DNA of 64,000 nt from Paracoccus contaminans (GTDB lineage Bacteria; Pseudomonadota; Alphaproteobacteria; Rhodobacterales; Rhodobacteraceae), in assembly GCF_002105555.1 (NCBI RefSeq), contig NZ_CP020612.1, forward strand, positions 1,852,001 to 1,916,000, given 5' to 3'. Position 1 is the stretch's first letter. Each line of letters starts with the position of its first letter. This document shows, in pieces, positions 27,244 through 36,089 of this stretch. Below the pieces are notes generated by a model. The model was given only the letters and a program-made list of their open reading frames with translations, searched no databases and had not been told where the DNA came from. Position numbers and translations under genes: made by a program.

Positions 27244-29127
27244 CTAGCGCGCGGGCATGCCATAGGGCCGCAGGCGGCGTTTCTGGGCGGCGATGCGGAA
27301 CGGGGCATTGGGCGCGCCGTAACCGTCATAGCCGCCGCGGCGCTCGCAGACCTCGAAGAACAGCCCGTCGGGCCGGGCATTGCCGTAAAGCTGGAAGAAC
27401 TCGCCCCCCGCCTCGTCGCGGTCATAAAGGACATGCGCCGCCTTCAGCCGGGCGGCGAATGTCGGGTCGAGGCCATGGCGGGCCAGCAGGTCGTCGTAAT
27501 AGTTGTCGCCCATCGGCAGCGCATCAAAGCCCAGATCGGCCAGCCGCGCGGCGCTGGCAAAGATGTCGTCGGTGGCAAAGGCCAGGTGCTGCACGGCCGC
27601 GCCGAAGCTGTCCTGGTGAAAGCGTCCGGCAAGGGTGCGGTGGGCCGAGGTGCCGTTCAGCGTCACCCGCAGGCCGCCGCTGCGGATCGCGCGGCTTTTT
27701 ACCAGCCCGTCCGGGTCGGCGACATCCACCAGGGGCGCCGGCGCAGCATCCAGCAGCGTGCCATAGAACAGCGACCAGCTGAGAATCTCGTCCGGGCCCA
27801 TCGTCTGCGCGATATGGTCGATCCGGGTCAGGCCGGCGCCGGCAAAGGCCCCAGGCCCGGCGTCGAAGTCGATATCCCAGATGCGGCCCAGGTTCTCGCC
27901 CGCGTCCAGCAGGCGCAGCATGCTGCCGCCCACGCCGCGGATCGCGGGGATGGTCAGCTCGGTCGCCTCAACCGCGGCCTCGTGCACCTGTGCCCCCAGG
28001 GCACGGGCGCGGGTGAAACAGGCGGCGGCATCGGGCACCCTGATCGCGATCTCGGCCACCGTGGTGCCGTGCGACAGATAGGCCGCATGGGCAAAGCCCT
28101 CGGCCGAGGTGTTGACCAGGATGTTGATGCCGCCCTGGCGCCACAGATCGACCGGCTTGGACACATGATGGCCGGCGCGGGTGAACCCCGCCTGGGCCAG
28201 CGCCGCGGCCAGCGCGGCAGCCTCGTCGGGCGCGGTGGCGAATTCCACGAACTCGACCCCGTCTGCCGCCGCGGGGGGCGGAAAGGCGGGCAAGTCGACG
28301 GCCAGCGTCGGCTCGGCCCGGCGCACGGCGTCCAGCGCGGCCACCAGCGAGCGGTATCCGTCCCGTGCCACCCCCATGGGCAGCCCCTGCCGGAACTGGT
28401 CGTTGAAGATCTCGAGGCTGAGCGTCCCGTCATAGCCCGTGGCCAGCACCGAGCGCAGAAAGCGCGTCACGTCCAGATCGCCCTCGCCCGGCATGTTGCG
28501 GAAATGACGCGACCAGTACAGCAGGTCCATCGGGATCGCGGGCGCGTCGGCCAGCTGGACGAAGAAGATGCGGTCGCCGGGGATCGAGCGGATCGAGTCG
28601 GTCTCGATCCCCCGGCCCAGCGTGTGGAAGCTGTCGAGGATCAGCCCGACCGCGGGGTGATCGGCGCGGCGCACGATTTCCCAGGCGTCGCGGTGATCGG
28701 ATACGTGCCGCCCCCAGGCCAGCGCCTCATAGCCCAGGCGCAGGCCGCGCGAGGCGGCCAGATCGCCCAGGGCGCGCAGGTCGTCGGCGGCGCGGTCGAT
28801 GCCCCCCAGCGCCGCCGGGTGGACCGAAGAACATACCAGCATCAGCGGCGCGCCCAGCTCCGCCATCAGGTCGAACTTGCGCTCGGCCCGTGCCAGGGCC
28901 CGGCTGCGCAGCGGCTCGGGCAGGGTCTCGAAATCGCGGAAGGGCTGGAACAGCGAGATGATGAGCCCGTGGTCGCGCACCATCTGCCCCACCTCGCGCG
29001 GGGACAGGTCCGAGGTGATGAAGTCCTGCTCGAAGATCTCGATCCCGTCAAAGCCCGCGGCGGCGATCGCCGGCAGCTTTTCGCGCAGCGTGCCCGAAAT
29101 CGAGACGGTGGCAATCGAAGTCTTCAT
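27244..29127 (-). CDS. quiC: 3-dehydroshikimate dehydratase (TIM barrel plus HPPD-like VOC domains)
   Basis: A 627-residue fusion. Residues 1-about 280 are a sugar-phosphate-isomerase/AP-endonuclease-2 TIM barrel (GFDGIEIFEQDFITSDLSP; GLILDSFHTLGRG; FFVQLADAP; LSLEIFND). Residues about 290-620 are vicinal-oxygen-chelate domains like 4-hydroxyphenylpyruvate dioxygenase (DHIAQTM, HLAFATDDI, LFFEVCERRGGYDGYG). This two-part form is the QuiC type that dehydrates 3-dehydroshikimate to protocatechuate. The start at 29127 (MKTSIATVSISG) fits family N-termini better than the upstream in-frame codon at 29190. It faces away from the LysR gene and transporter. Confidence 0.87.
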   Translation of the reverse strand: MKTSIATVSISGTLREKLPAIAAAGFDGIEIFEQDFITSDLSPREVGQMVRDHGLIISLFQPFRDFETLPEPLRSRALARAERKFDLMAELGAPLMLVCSSVHPAALGGIDRAADDLRALGDLAASRGLRLGYEALAWGRHVSDHRDAWEIVRRADHPAVGLILDSFHTLGRGIETDSIRSIPGDRIFFVQLADAPAIPMDLLYWSRHFRNMPGEGDLDVTRFLRSVLATGYDGTLSLEIFNDQFRQGLPMGVARDGYRSLVAALDAVRRAEPTLAVDLPAFPPPAAADGVEFVEFATAPDEAAALAAALAQAGFTRAGHHVSKPVDLWRQGGINILVNTSAEGFAHAAYLSHGTTVAEIAIRVPDAAACFTRARALGAQVHEAAVEATELTIPAIRGVGGSMLRLLDAGENLGRIWDIDFDAGPGAFAGAGLTRIDHIAQTMGPDEILSWSLFYGTLLDAAPAPLVDVADPDGLVKSRAIRSGGLRVTLNGTSAHRTLAGRFHQDSFGAAVQHLAFATDDIFASAARLADLGFDALPMGDNYYDDLLARHGLDPTFAARLKAAHVLYDRDEAGGEFFQLYGNARPDGLFFEVCERRGGYDGYGAPNAPFRIAAQKRRLRPYGMPAR

Positions 29128-29221
29128 CGGTTCATCCCGTGCGGCCCGGCTTTCGGCCATCAGCTTGGGCGCGGCGGCGATGACCTGCAACGATCAAATC
29201 ATCGATCCCGTGAACATCAGG

Positions 29222-30145
29222 TTACGATGATGTGCCCGGAATGGGGGCCGCCACGGCGGCCTGCAGCTCGCGCCGGAAGCGGCTGACGGCGTATTCGGCA
29301 AAGCCGGACAGCTCGCGCCCGCTCTTGCGCACGGCATAGACGGTCAGCCCCGCTTCCTCGACCAAGGGGCGGCGGATGATGCCGGGCATGTAGATCTCGG
29401 CCACAGAGAATTCGTCGATGACAGCAACCCCGAGGCCATGGCGGACAAGGCTGACGACGGTCTGCGCAAAGCGCCCGCGCATGGTATGGCGCGGCGCGAT
29501 CCCGGCATTGCGGAACGGCGCGGCCAGGGCGGCGCCATAGGGATCGTCCGGGTCGATGCCGACCAGCGGCTCGCGCGCCAAGTCATGGACCGAGATCGCC
29601 CTGCGTTCGGCCAGCGGGTGATGTTCGGGCAATATCGCCACCAGCCGCCCGCGCACCAGGGCGGTGTTCTGCAACGCCGCGTTTTCGATGGCCGTGGACA
29701 TGATGACGAATTCGCCCCGTTCGAGCAGCAGATAATCGGGCGTTTCCTCGATCTTGAGGATGTTGAGATCCATGTAGAGGTCGGGAAAGCGCTGGCGGAT
29801 CTGCCGCACGGCGCGCGCCGCGATGAACTGCGCGATCGAGGGCGCCGAGGCAAAGCCCAGCCGCGCGTCCTGCCCCTTCTTCAGCGAGCCGACCGCGGCG
29901 TTCAGGTTCTGCATCTGGCGATGGACGAGGTGGATCATCTCGAACACCCGCGTCGCCTCGGGGGCGGGCAGGAACAGCCCGCCCTTGCGGACGAAAAGCT
30001 TGAGCCCCAGCGCATCCTCGGCATGGCGCACCAGGCGCGAGATTCCGGGGGCCGAGACGCCCAGCAGGGTCGCCGCACCCTGGATGGTTCCGGCCATCAT
30101 GACGGCACGGATCACCTCGACCTGGCGGAGCGTCAGTTCCTGCAT
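29222..30145 (-). CDS. LysR-family transcriptional regulator
   Basis: A 307-residue LTTR. The N-terminal helix-turn-helix spans LRQVEVIRAVMMAGTIQGAA and LGVSAPGISRLVRHAEDALG; the inducer-binding domain begins near residue 90 (ARLGFASAPSIAQFIAARAV). It starts at ATG 30145 and is divergent from the transporter operon beginning at 30298, the usual arrangement for LysR control. It is likely to sense a quinate/shikimate pathway compound, by location only. Confidence 0.9.
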   Translation of the reverse strand: MQELTLRQVEVIRAVMMAGTIQGAATLLGVSAPGISRLVRHAEDALGLKLFVRKGGLFLPAPEATRVFEMIHLVHRQMQNLNAAVGSLKKGQDARLGFASAPSIAQFIAARAVRQIRQRFPDLYMDLNILKIEETPDYLLLERGEFVIMSTAIENAALQNTALVRGRLVAILPEHHPLAERRAISVHDLAREPLVGIDPDDPYGAALAAPFRNAGIAPRHTMRGRFAQTVVSLVRHGLGVAVIDEFSVAEIYMPGIIRRPLVEEAGLTVYAVRKSGRELSGFAEYAVSRFRRELQAAVAAPIPGTSS

Positions 30146-30297
30146 GAGCCGAGCCTGCGCCAGCCCCGGACTTTTAACAAGATGTTCCGCAGACCGCCGA
30201 AATGGTCTTTGACGTTTACCCTGCCGCCGCGTCATGTGGCAGCCGGAGGAAGACCGGCACCCGTCAAGGGGGCCGGGCAGGGGGAGGACGGACGCCG
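30146..30297. promoter_or_regulatory. Divergent regulatory region of LysR gene and ABC importer
   Basis: 152 bases between the LysR start and the first permease start. Both promoters must lie here. I saw no perfect T-N11-A palindrome by eye, so no operator is marked. Confidence 0.35.
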
Positions 30298-30966
30298 ATG
30301 GCGGTCAATCTCGATTTCGGGGTGGTGCTTGAACGCTGGCCCGAACTGGCGCGCGGCACGCTGGCGACGATCGGCCTGGCGATCGCGGGGATGGTGCTGG
30401 CCATGGTGATCGGCGTGGCCGGCGTCGCCGTTCTGCGATCGCGCAGCCGGGTCGGCCGGATCGTGGTGCGCGCCTTTGTCGAGCTGATCCGCAACACGCC
30501 GTTCCTGGTGCAGATATTCTTCATCTTCTTCGCGCTGCCCTTGGCCGGCATCCGGCTCAGCCCGACGGTGACGGCGATCCTGGCCCTGGGGCTGAACGGC
30601 GGGGCCTATGCGATCGAGATCATCCGCGGCGGGGTCGAGGCGATCCCGCCGGGCCAGACCGAGGCCGGGCTGGCGCTGGGGCTGCAGCCGGGCGACGTGT
30701 TCCGGCGCATTATCCTCAAGCCGGCGCTGCGCTCGGTCTATCCCTCGCTGGTCAGCCAGTTCGTGATGCTGACGCTGACAACCTCGATAGCGACCTCGAT
30801 CTCGGCCTATGAGCTGACCTCGGTCGCCCAGCGCATCGATGGCGACACCTTCCGCACCTTCGAGGTCTATTTCACGATCACGCTGATCTATCTGGCGGTG
30901 TCGTGGCTGATGATGACGCTGTTCGCGGCGCTGTCGCGCCGCGTCTTTGCCTATCCGACGCGATAA
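30298..30966 (+). CDS. Amino-acid-type ABC transporter permease 1
   Basis: A 222-residue HisM/GlnP-type permease with about five membrane helices. The EAA loop is IIRGGVEAIPPGQTEAGLALG. GGGGGAGGA precedes ATG 30298. It is followed by a second permease, two binding proteins and an ATPase, so both membrane subunits of a heterodimeric importer are present. Context suggests uptake of quinate, shikimate or a related carboxylate, though the family usually moves polar amino acids. Confidence 0.9.
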   Translation: MAVNLDFGVVLERWPELARGTLATIGLAIAGMVLAMVIGVAGVAVLRSRSRVGRIVVRAFVELIRNTPFLVQIFFIFFALPLAGIRLSPTVTAILALGLNGGAYAIEIIRGGVEAIPPGQTEAGLALGLQPGDVFRRIILKPALRSVYPSLVSQFVMLTLTTSIATSISAYELTSVAQRIDGDTFRTFEVYFTITLIYLAVSWLMMTLFAALSRRVFAYPTR

Positions 30967-30976
30967 GGGGCGGATC

Positions 30977-31624
30977 ATGATCGGACCTCAGGAACTGGCC
31001 TTCATGGGCAAGGGGCTGCTCTGGACGCTGGCGCTGACGGCGATGGGCTTTGCCGGGGGCATCCTGTTCGGCTTTCTGGTGGCGCTGGCCCGCGTGTCGC
31101 CCATCCGCTGGCTGTCGGCCCTGGCCCGCGCGTGGATCGCCGTGTTCCAGGGCACGCCGCTGCTGATGCAGCTGTTCGTCGTCTATTTCGGCCTGCCGCT
31201 GCTGGGCCTCAATCCGCCGGCCTGGGTCGCGGTGGCCGCCGCGCTGACGGCGCATGCCTCGGCCTTTCTGGGCGAGATCTGGCGCGGCGCGATCCAGTCG
31301 GTCCCCAAGGGCCAGTCCGAGGCCGCCCATGCGCTGGGCCTGCGCTACCGCGCGCGGATGATGGACGTGGTCGTGCCGCAGGCGCTGCGCCTGTCGCTGC
31401 CGGCGACGATCGGCTTTCTCGTCCAGCTGATCAAGGGCACCTCGCTGGCCGCGATCGTGGGGTTCATCGAACTGGCCCGCGCCGGGCAGATCGTGTCGAA
31501 CCAGACGTTCAAGCCGCTGCTGGTCTTCGGGCTGGTGGGGCTGATGTATTTCATGCTGTGCTGGCCGCTGTCGCTGTGGGGCAAGGCGATGGAACGCCGC
31601 CTTGCCATCGGACAGACGCGCTGA
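30977..31624 (+). CDS. Amino-acid-type ABC transporter permease 2
   Basis: A 215-residue second permease with the EAA loop IWRGAIQSVPKGQSEAAHALG and about five membrane helices. ATG 30977 is 10 bases after the first permease. It pairs with the first permease in the membrane. Confidence 0.9.
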   Translation: MIGPQELAFMGKGLLWTLALTAMGFAGGILFGFLVALARVSPIRWLSALARAWIAVFQGTPLLMQLFVVYFGLPLLGLNPPAWVAVAAALTAHASAFLGEIWRGAIQSVPKGQSEAAHALGLRYRARMMDVVVPQALRLSLPATIGFLVQLIKGTSLAAIVGFIELARAGQIVSNQTFKPLLVFGLVGLMYFMLCWPLSLWGKAMERRLAIGQTR

Positions 31625-31658
31625 GCCAGCACCCCAACACCGCGCAAGGAGGAACCGC

Positions 31659-32495
31659 GTGTCCCGTATGATCCAGACCCTGGCCGCCCGCACCCTGGCC
31701 GTCCTGACGCTGGCCGTCGCCGCCGCCGCGGCAGCCGCCCCCGACGCCGCCGAGGCCCGGTCGCTGGAGGAGGCGAAGGCATCGGGCACCCTGCGGGTCG
31801 GCATCCAGGCCGACAACTGCCCCTGGGGCTGCCTTGACAGCACCGGACAGGCGCAGGGCTTTGACGCCGCCGTCGGGCGCGGCCTCGCCGACCATCTGGG
31901 GCTGAAGGTCGAATTCGTGCCGCTGGCCGTCGCGAACCGCATCCCGGCCCTGACCGCCGACAAGATCGACGTCATCATCGCCTCGCTGGGGATCACGGCA
32001 GAGCGCGCGAAGTCGGTCCAGTTCAGCCGGCCCTATGCCGCCAACACGCTGTTCGTGACCGCCGCCAAGGACAAGGCTCTGCCCGATCTGACCGCGCTGG
32101 CGGGCAAGTCGGTGGGCGTGCCGCGCTCGGCGCCGATGGACACGATCCTGACCAAGGATGCCCCCGGCGCCGACATCCGCCGCTTTGACGACGATGCGGC
32201 GAACATCCAGGCGCTGCTGTCGGGGCAGGTCGAGGCGCTCGGCTCGAACCAGTTCTACCTGCAGCGGCTCGAGGCGGCCCGTCCGGGCGCGTTCGAGAAC
32301 AAGTTCCAGATCGGCCAGCTCTATCAGGGCATCGGCACCCGGCTTGGGGAAAAGGATTGGAACGCCGCGGCGAACGACTATCTGGCGACCTTCGTGGGCA
32401 GCGAGGCCGACCGCAAGGCGCATGACGAATGGCTCAAGGTGCCGGTCGTCGAGTTGCCCCGGCAGATCGACGGCGTCAGCTTCACCATCAACTGA
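31659..32495 (+). CDS. ABC transporter substrate-binding protein 1
   Basis: A 278-residue periplasmic binding protein of the polar amino-acid (SBP_bac_3) type. A GTG start at 31659 is chosen because AAGGAGG lies six bases upstream; an ATG nine bases later is possible. Signal peptide to about residue 32. Visible features are [17 protein letters not shown] with a Cys pair, ITAERAKSVQFSRPY carrying the Arg that contacts a ligand carboxylate in this family, and GKSVGVPRSAPMD. It is a paralogue of the next gene. Confidence 0.88.
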   Translation: MSRMIQTLAARTLAVLTLAVAAAAAAAPDAAEARSLEEAKASGTLRVGIQADNCPWGCLDSTGQAQGFDAAVGRGLADHLGLKVEFVPLAVANRIPALTADKIDVIIASLGITAERAKSVQFSRPYAANTLFVTAAKDKALPDLTALAGKSVGVPRSAPMDTILTKDAPGADIRRFDDDAANIQALLSGQVEALGSNQFYLQRLEAARPGAFENKFQIGQLYQGIGTRLGEKDWNAAANDYLATFVGSEADRKAHDEWLKVPVVELPRQIDGVSFTIN

Positions 32496-32518
32496 ACCCG
32501 CAAGACAGGGATGACCCC

Positions 32519-33328
32519 ATGACCATCACCATCCGCATGGCGCTTGCCGCCGCCGCCCTGGCGCTGCCGCTGGCGGGCGCCGCCGAGGCGCGCACCGTCG
32601 AGGAGGCCAAGGCCTCGGGCACCGTGCGCATCGGCATCCAGGGCGACAACTGCCCCTGGGGCTGCCTCAACGCCTCGGGCGAGGCCGACGGCTTTGACGC
32701 CGACATGGGCCGCGCCTTCGCCCAGTCGCTGGGCCTCAAGGCCGAATTCGTGCCGCTGGCCGTCGCCAACCGTATCCCGGCGCTGACCACCGACAAGGTG
32801 GACGTGCTGTTCGCCACCATGGGCATGACCGCCGAACGGGCCAAGTCGATCCAGTATTCCAAGCCCTATGCCGGCAACCAGCTTGCCGTTGTCGCCCCCA
32901 AGGACATGAAGGCCGACACGGCCGAGGATCTGGCCGGGGTCAGGGTCGGCGTGCCGCGCTCGGCCGCCCAGGACAAGGCGCTGACCGAACAGGCGCCCAA
33001 GGCCGACATCATGCGCTTCGACGACGACGCGGCGACCATCCAGGCGCTGCTGTCGGGGCAGGTGCAGGCCGTCGGCGGCAACCAGATCTATATCCAGCGG
33101 CTCGAGGCGGCCAAGCCGGGCGTCTATGAGAACAAGATGAAGCTGAACGTTCTGTATAACGGTGCGGCCAGCCGTTTGGGCGAGAAGGACTGGAACGAGG
33201 CGCTCAACAGCTTCCTCGACGGCTACATGGCGTCGGATGCCTACAAGGACGTCTATCAGAAGCGGATGATGCTGACCCCGCCCGAGATGCCGGCCTCGAT
33301 GGACGGCATCCCCTACACCGTCCAGTGA
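32519..33328 (+). CDS. ABC transporter substrate-binding protein 2
   Basis: A 269-residue SBP_bac_3 protein with a signal peptide ending near AAEA. It shares with its neighbour the same landmarks: [52 protein letters not shown], and [10 protein letters not shown]. It starts 23 bases after the first. Two adjacent paralogues suggest a duplication and ligands that are related but not identical. Confidence 0.88.
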   Translation: MTITIRMALAAAALALPLAGAAEARTVEEAKASGTVRIGIQGDNCPWGCLNASGEADGFDADMGRAFAQSLGLKAEFVPLAVANRIPALTTDKVDVLFATMGMTAERAKSIQYSKPYAGNQLAVVAPKDMKADTAEDLAGVRVGVPRSAAQDKALTEQAPKADIMRFDDDAATIQALLSGQVQAVGGNQIYIQRLEAAKPGVYENKMKLNVLYNGAASRLGEKDWNEALNSFLDGYMASDAYKDVYQKRMMLTPPEMPASMDGIPYTVQ

Positions 33329-33396
33329 TGCCCGCCGCCTCGGCGCCGCTGCGCGCCGGGGCTTTTCCCCCGCTTGCGCCTGCCAGAGAGGCCCCG

Positions 33397-34148
<752 letters not shown>

Positions 34149-34152
<4 letters not shown>

Positions 34153-35009
34153 CGCCGCAGGGCCTGCCCGTGCCGCCGATCTCGGGGCGTACGACACTGA
34201 TCGCGCATATCGGCTTTCCGACGGAAAGCTTCAAGGCGCCGATGATCTACAACCCCTGGTTCGCGGCCCGCGGCATCGACGCGGTCGTGGTTCCGATGGG
34301 CGTGCGCGCCGAGGATTTCGCGGCCTTGGCGCCGCCGCTGTTCCGGCTGTCGAACATCCGCGGCGCGTTGATCACGATGCCGCACAAGGTCGCCGTCATG
34401 GAGCTGCTGGATCAGGTGACGCCGACAGCGGCGATCGCCGGTGCCTGCAACGCGGTCCGGGTTCAGCCGGACGGCCGCCTGATGGGCGATCAGTTCGACG
34501 GCGAGGGCTTTGTCCGCGGCGTGATCCGCAAGGGCCAGCCGGTCGAGGGCCGCAGCGCGCTGGTGGTCGGCTGCGGCGGGGTCGGCTCGGCCATCGCCGC
34601 CTCGCTGGCGCGGGCCGGGGTTGCGCGGCTGGCGCTGTGCGATCCGAACACGGCCGGCATGACCGCGCTGGCCGGGCGGCTGGCGCAGCACTATCCAAGG
34701 CTGGTCCTGGTGGCGGGGAACGCCGACCCGGCCGGGCACGACATCGTCGTCAACGCCACGCCCCTCGGGATGCAGGCGGGCGATCCGATGCCGATGGATG
34801 TGTCCCGCATCGACCCCTCGGCCTTCGTGGGCGAGGTCGTGATGAAGACCGAGATGACCGCCTTCCTGCAGGCCGCGGCGGCGCGCGGATGCCGCTATCA
34901 GGTCGGCACCGACATGCTGTTCGAGATGATCCCGGCCTATCTGGAATTCTTCGGCTATCCCGCCGCGACGGCCGGGGAACTGCGCGGCCTGGCGCAGATC
35001 CGATGGTGA
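34149..35009 (+). CDS. Shikimate/quinate dehydrogenase family protein
   Basis: A 286-residue AroE-family NAD(P)-dependent enzyme. Substrate-binding signs are [16 protein letters not shown], which differs from the usual GxPxxxSxSP of biosynthetic AroE, and [10 protein letters not shown] with the catalytic Lys. The nucleotide loop is [19 protein letters not shown] and the middle motif VVNATPLGM. The altered first motif and its place in a catabolic transporter operon suggest quinate or shikimate oxidation, feeding the dehydratase, not aromatic amino-acid synthesis. Confidence 0.85.
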
Positions 35010-35213
35010 CGGGCTGCCCCGGCGCGCCCCATCCGTAACGGGGGCGTGCTGGCGGCGCATCCCTCTGGGCCCGATGATGCAGAAGGTGCTGCCCGCCGCG
35101 ACCCCCTGCACAAGGGCTGCCGACCAGAAGACGGCGGCCCATCCGAACATTCGGATCAGCGCCGCGCGTCGCCATCCTGACCTTCATCATCGGCGCGCAT
35201 CGGCATTCATCTT

Positions 35214-36089
35214 TCACCAATGCGCGGGGATCTGGTTGGATGCTGCCAGCGCGCGGCCGGCCTCGGGCGGCAGGATCAGCAGCGCGGTGGCCCAGGCATC
35301 GGCCTCGGCGCAGGTCGGGGCCAGCACCGTGACCGCCGGCGCGCCATGGGCGGGCAGGCCGGTGCGCGGGTTCATCGTATGGCCCACGCGCCGGCCGCCG
35401 ACGCGGACAAAGTGGCGATAGTCGCCCGAGCTTGCCAGCGCGCTATCCGCGATCTCGATCACCGCGGCGGCGGCGCGGCGGTCAGGGTCGGGGGCTTCGA
35501 CAGCGATGCCCCAGGGCCGGCCATCCGGGCGGGGGCCGAGGGCGCGCAGCTCGCCGTCCAGCCCGAACAGCGCGCGCGTCACGCCCTGCGCGAGGGCAAT
35601 CTCGGCCATCGCGTCCACCGCGTGACCCTTGGCGATGCCGTCCAGCGTCAGGGTCAGCGGCGCATGCTTGCGGGCGCGCCGGTTGGGCATGTCCAGCTCC
35701 AGCGCGGCGGCGGTCGCGCCGGGCGCACGCGGGGGGGCGGACATGGCGGCAGGGTCCATGCGCCCCTGCGCGGCGCCAAAGCCCCAGGCCGCCGTCAACC
35801 CGCCCATGGCGATGTCGAACAGCCCGCCCGTGCGGCCCCCCAGACGCAGCGCCAGCGCCAGCAGATCCAGCAGCGCCGGCGGCAGGCCGACCCACACCCC
35901 CACCGGCGCGGCGTTAAGGCGGCACAGGGCGCTGTCCGGCCGCCACAGCGAGGCCGCCGCCTCGATCCGCTCGACCGCGGCGGCCAGCGCCGCCGCCAGC
36001 CCCTCGGGCGGGGCGGCCAGACGGGCGGTCCAGCGGCTGCCCATGGCGGGGGCGGACAGGGTGGTCAGCTCAGTAGATGTCCTCGACAT
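35214..36089 (-). CDS. apbE: FAD:protein FMN transferase ApbE
   Basis: ApbE attaches FMN covalently to Ser/Thr of exported proteins. The 291-residue product shows AMGSRWTARLA near the N-terminus, the LTLDGIAKGHAVDAMAEIA motif and GHTMNPRTGLPAHG, both typical of the family, and ASSGDYRHF. A signal peptide is not obvious from this start. It overlaps the reductase upstream by 20 bases. A neighbouring DUF2271 protein carries a matching flavinylation motif and is the probable target. Confidence 0.92.
   Translation of the reverse strand: MSRTSTELTTLSAPAMGSRWTARLAAPPEGLAAALAAAVERIEAAASLWRPDSALCRLNAAPVGVWVGLPPALLDLLALALRLGGRTGGLFDIAMGGLTAAWGFGAAQGRMDPAAMSAPPRAPGATAAALELDMPNRRARKHAPLTLTLDGIAKGHAVDAMAEIALAQGVTRALFGLDGELRALGPRPDGRPWGIAVEAPDPDRRAAAAVIEIADSALASSGDYRHFVRVGGRRVGHTMNPRTGLPAHGAPAVTVLAPTCAEADAWATALLILPPEAGRALAASNQIPAHW

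Noticed and set aside
35010..35213. Minus-strand hydrophobic frame MFGWAAVFWSAALVQGVAAG
   Set aside because: A single membrane-like segment in a gap between convergent genes, with no ribosome site and no continuation.
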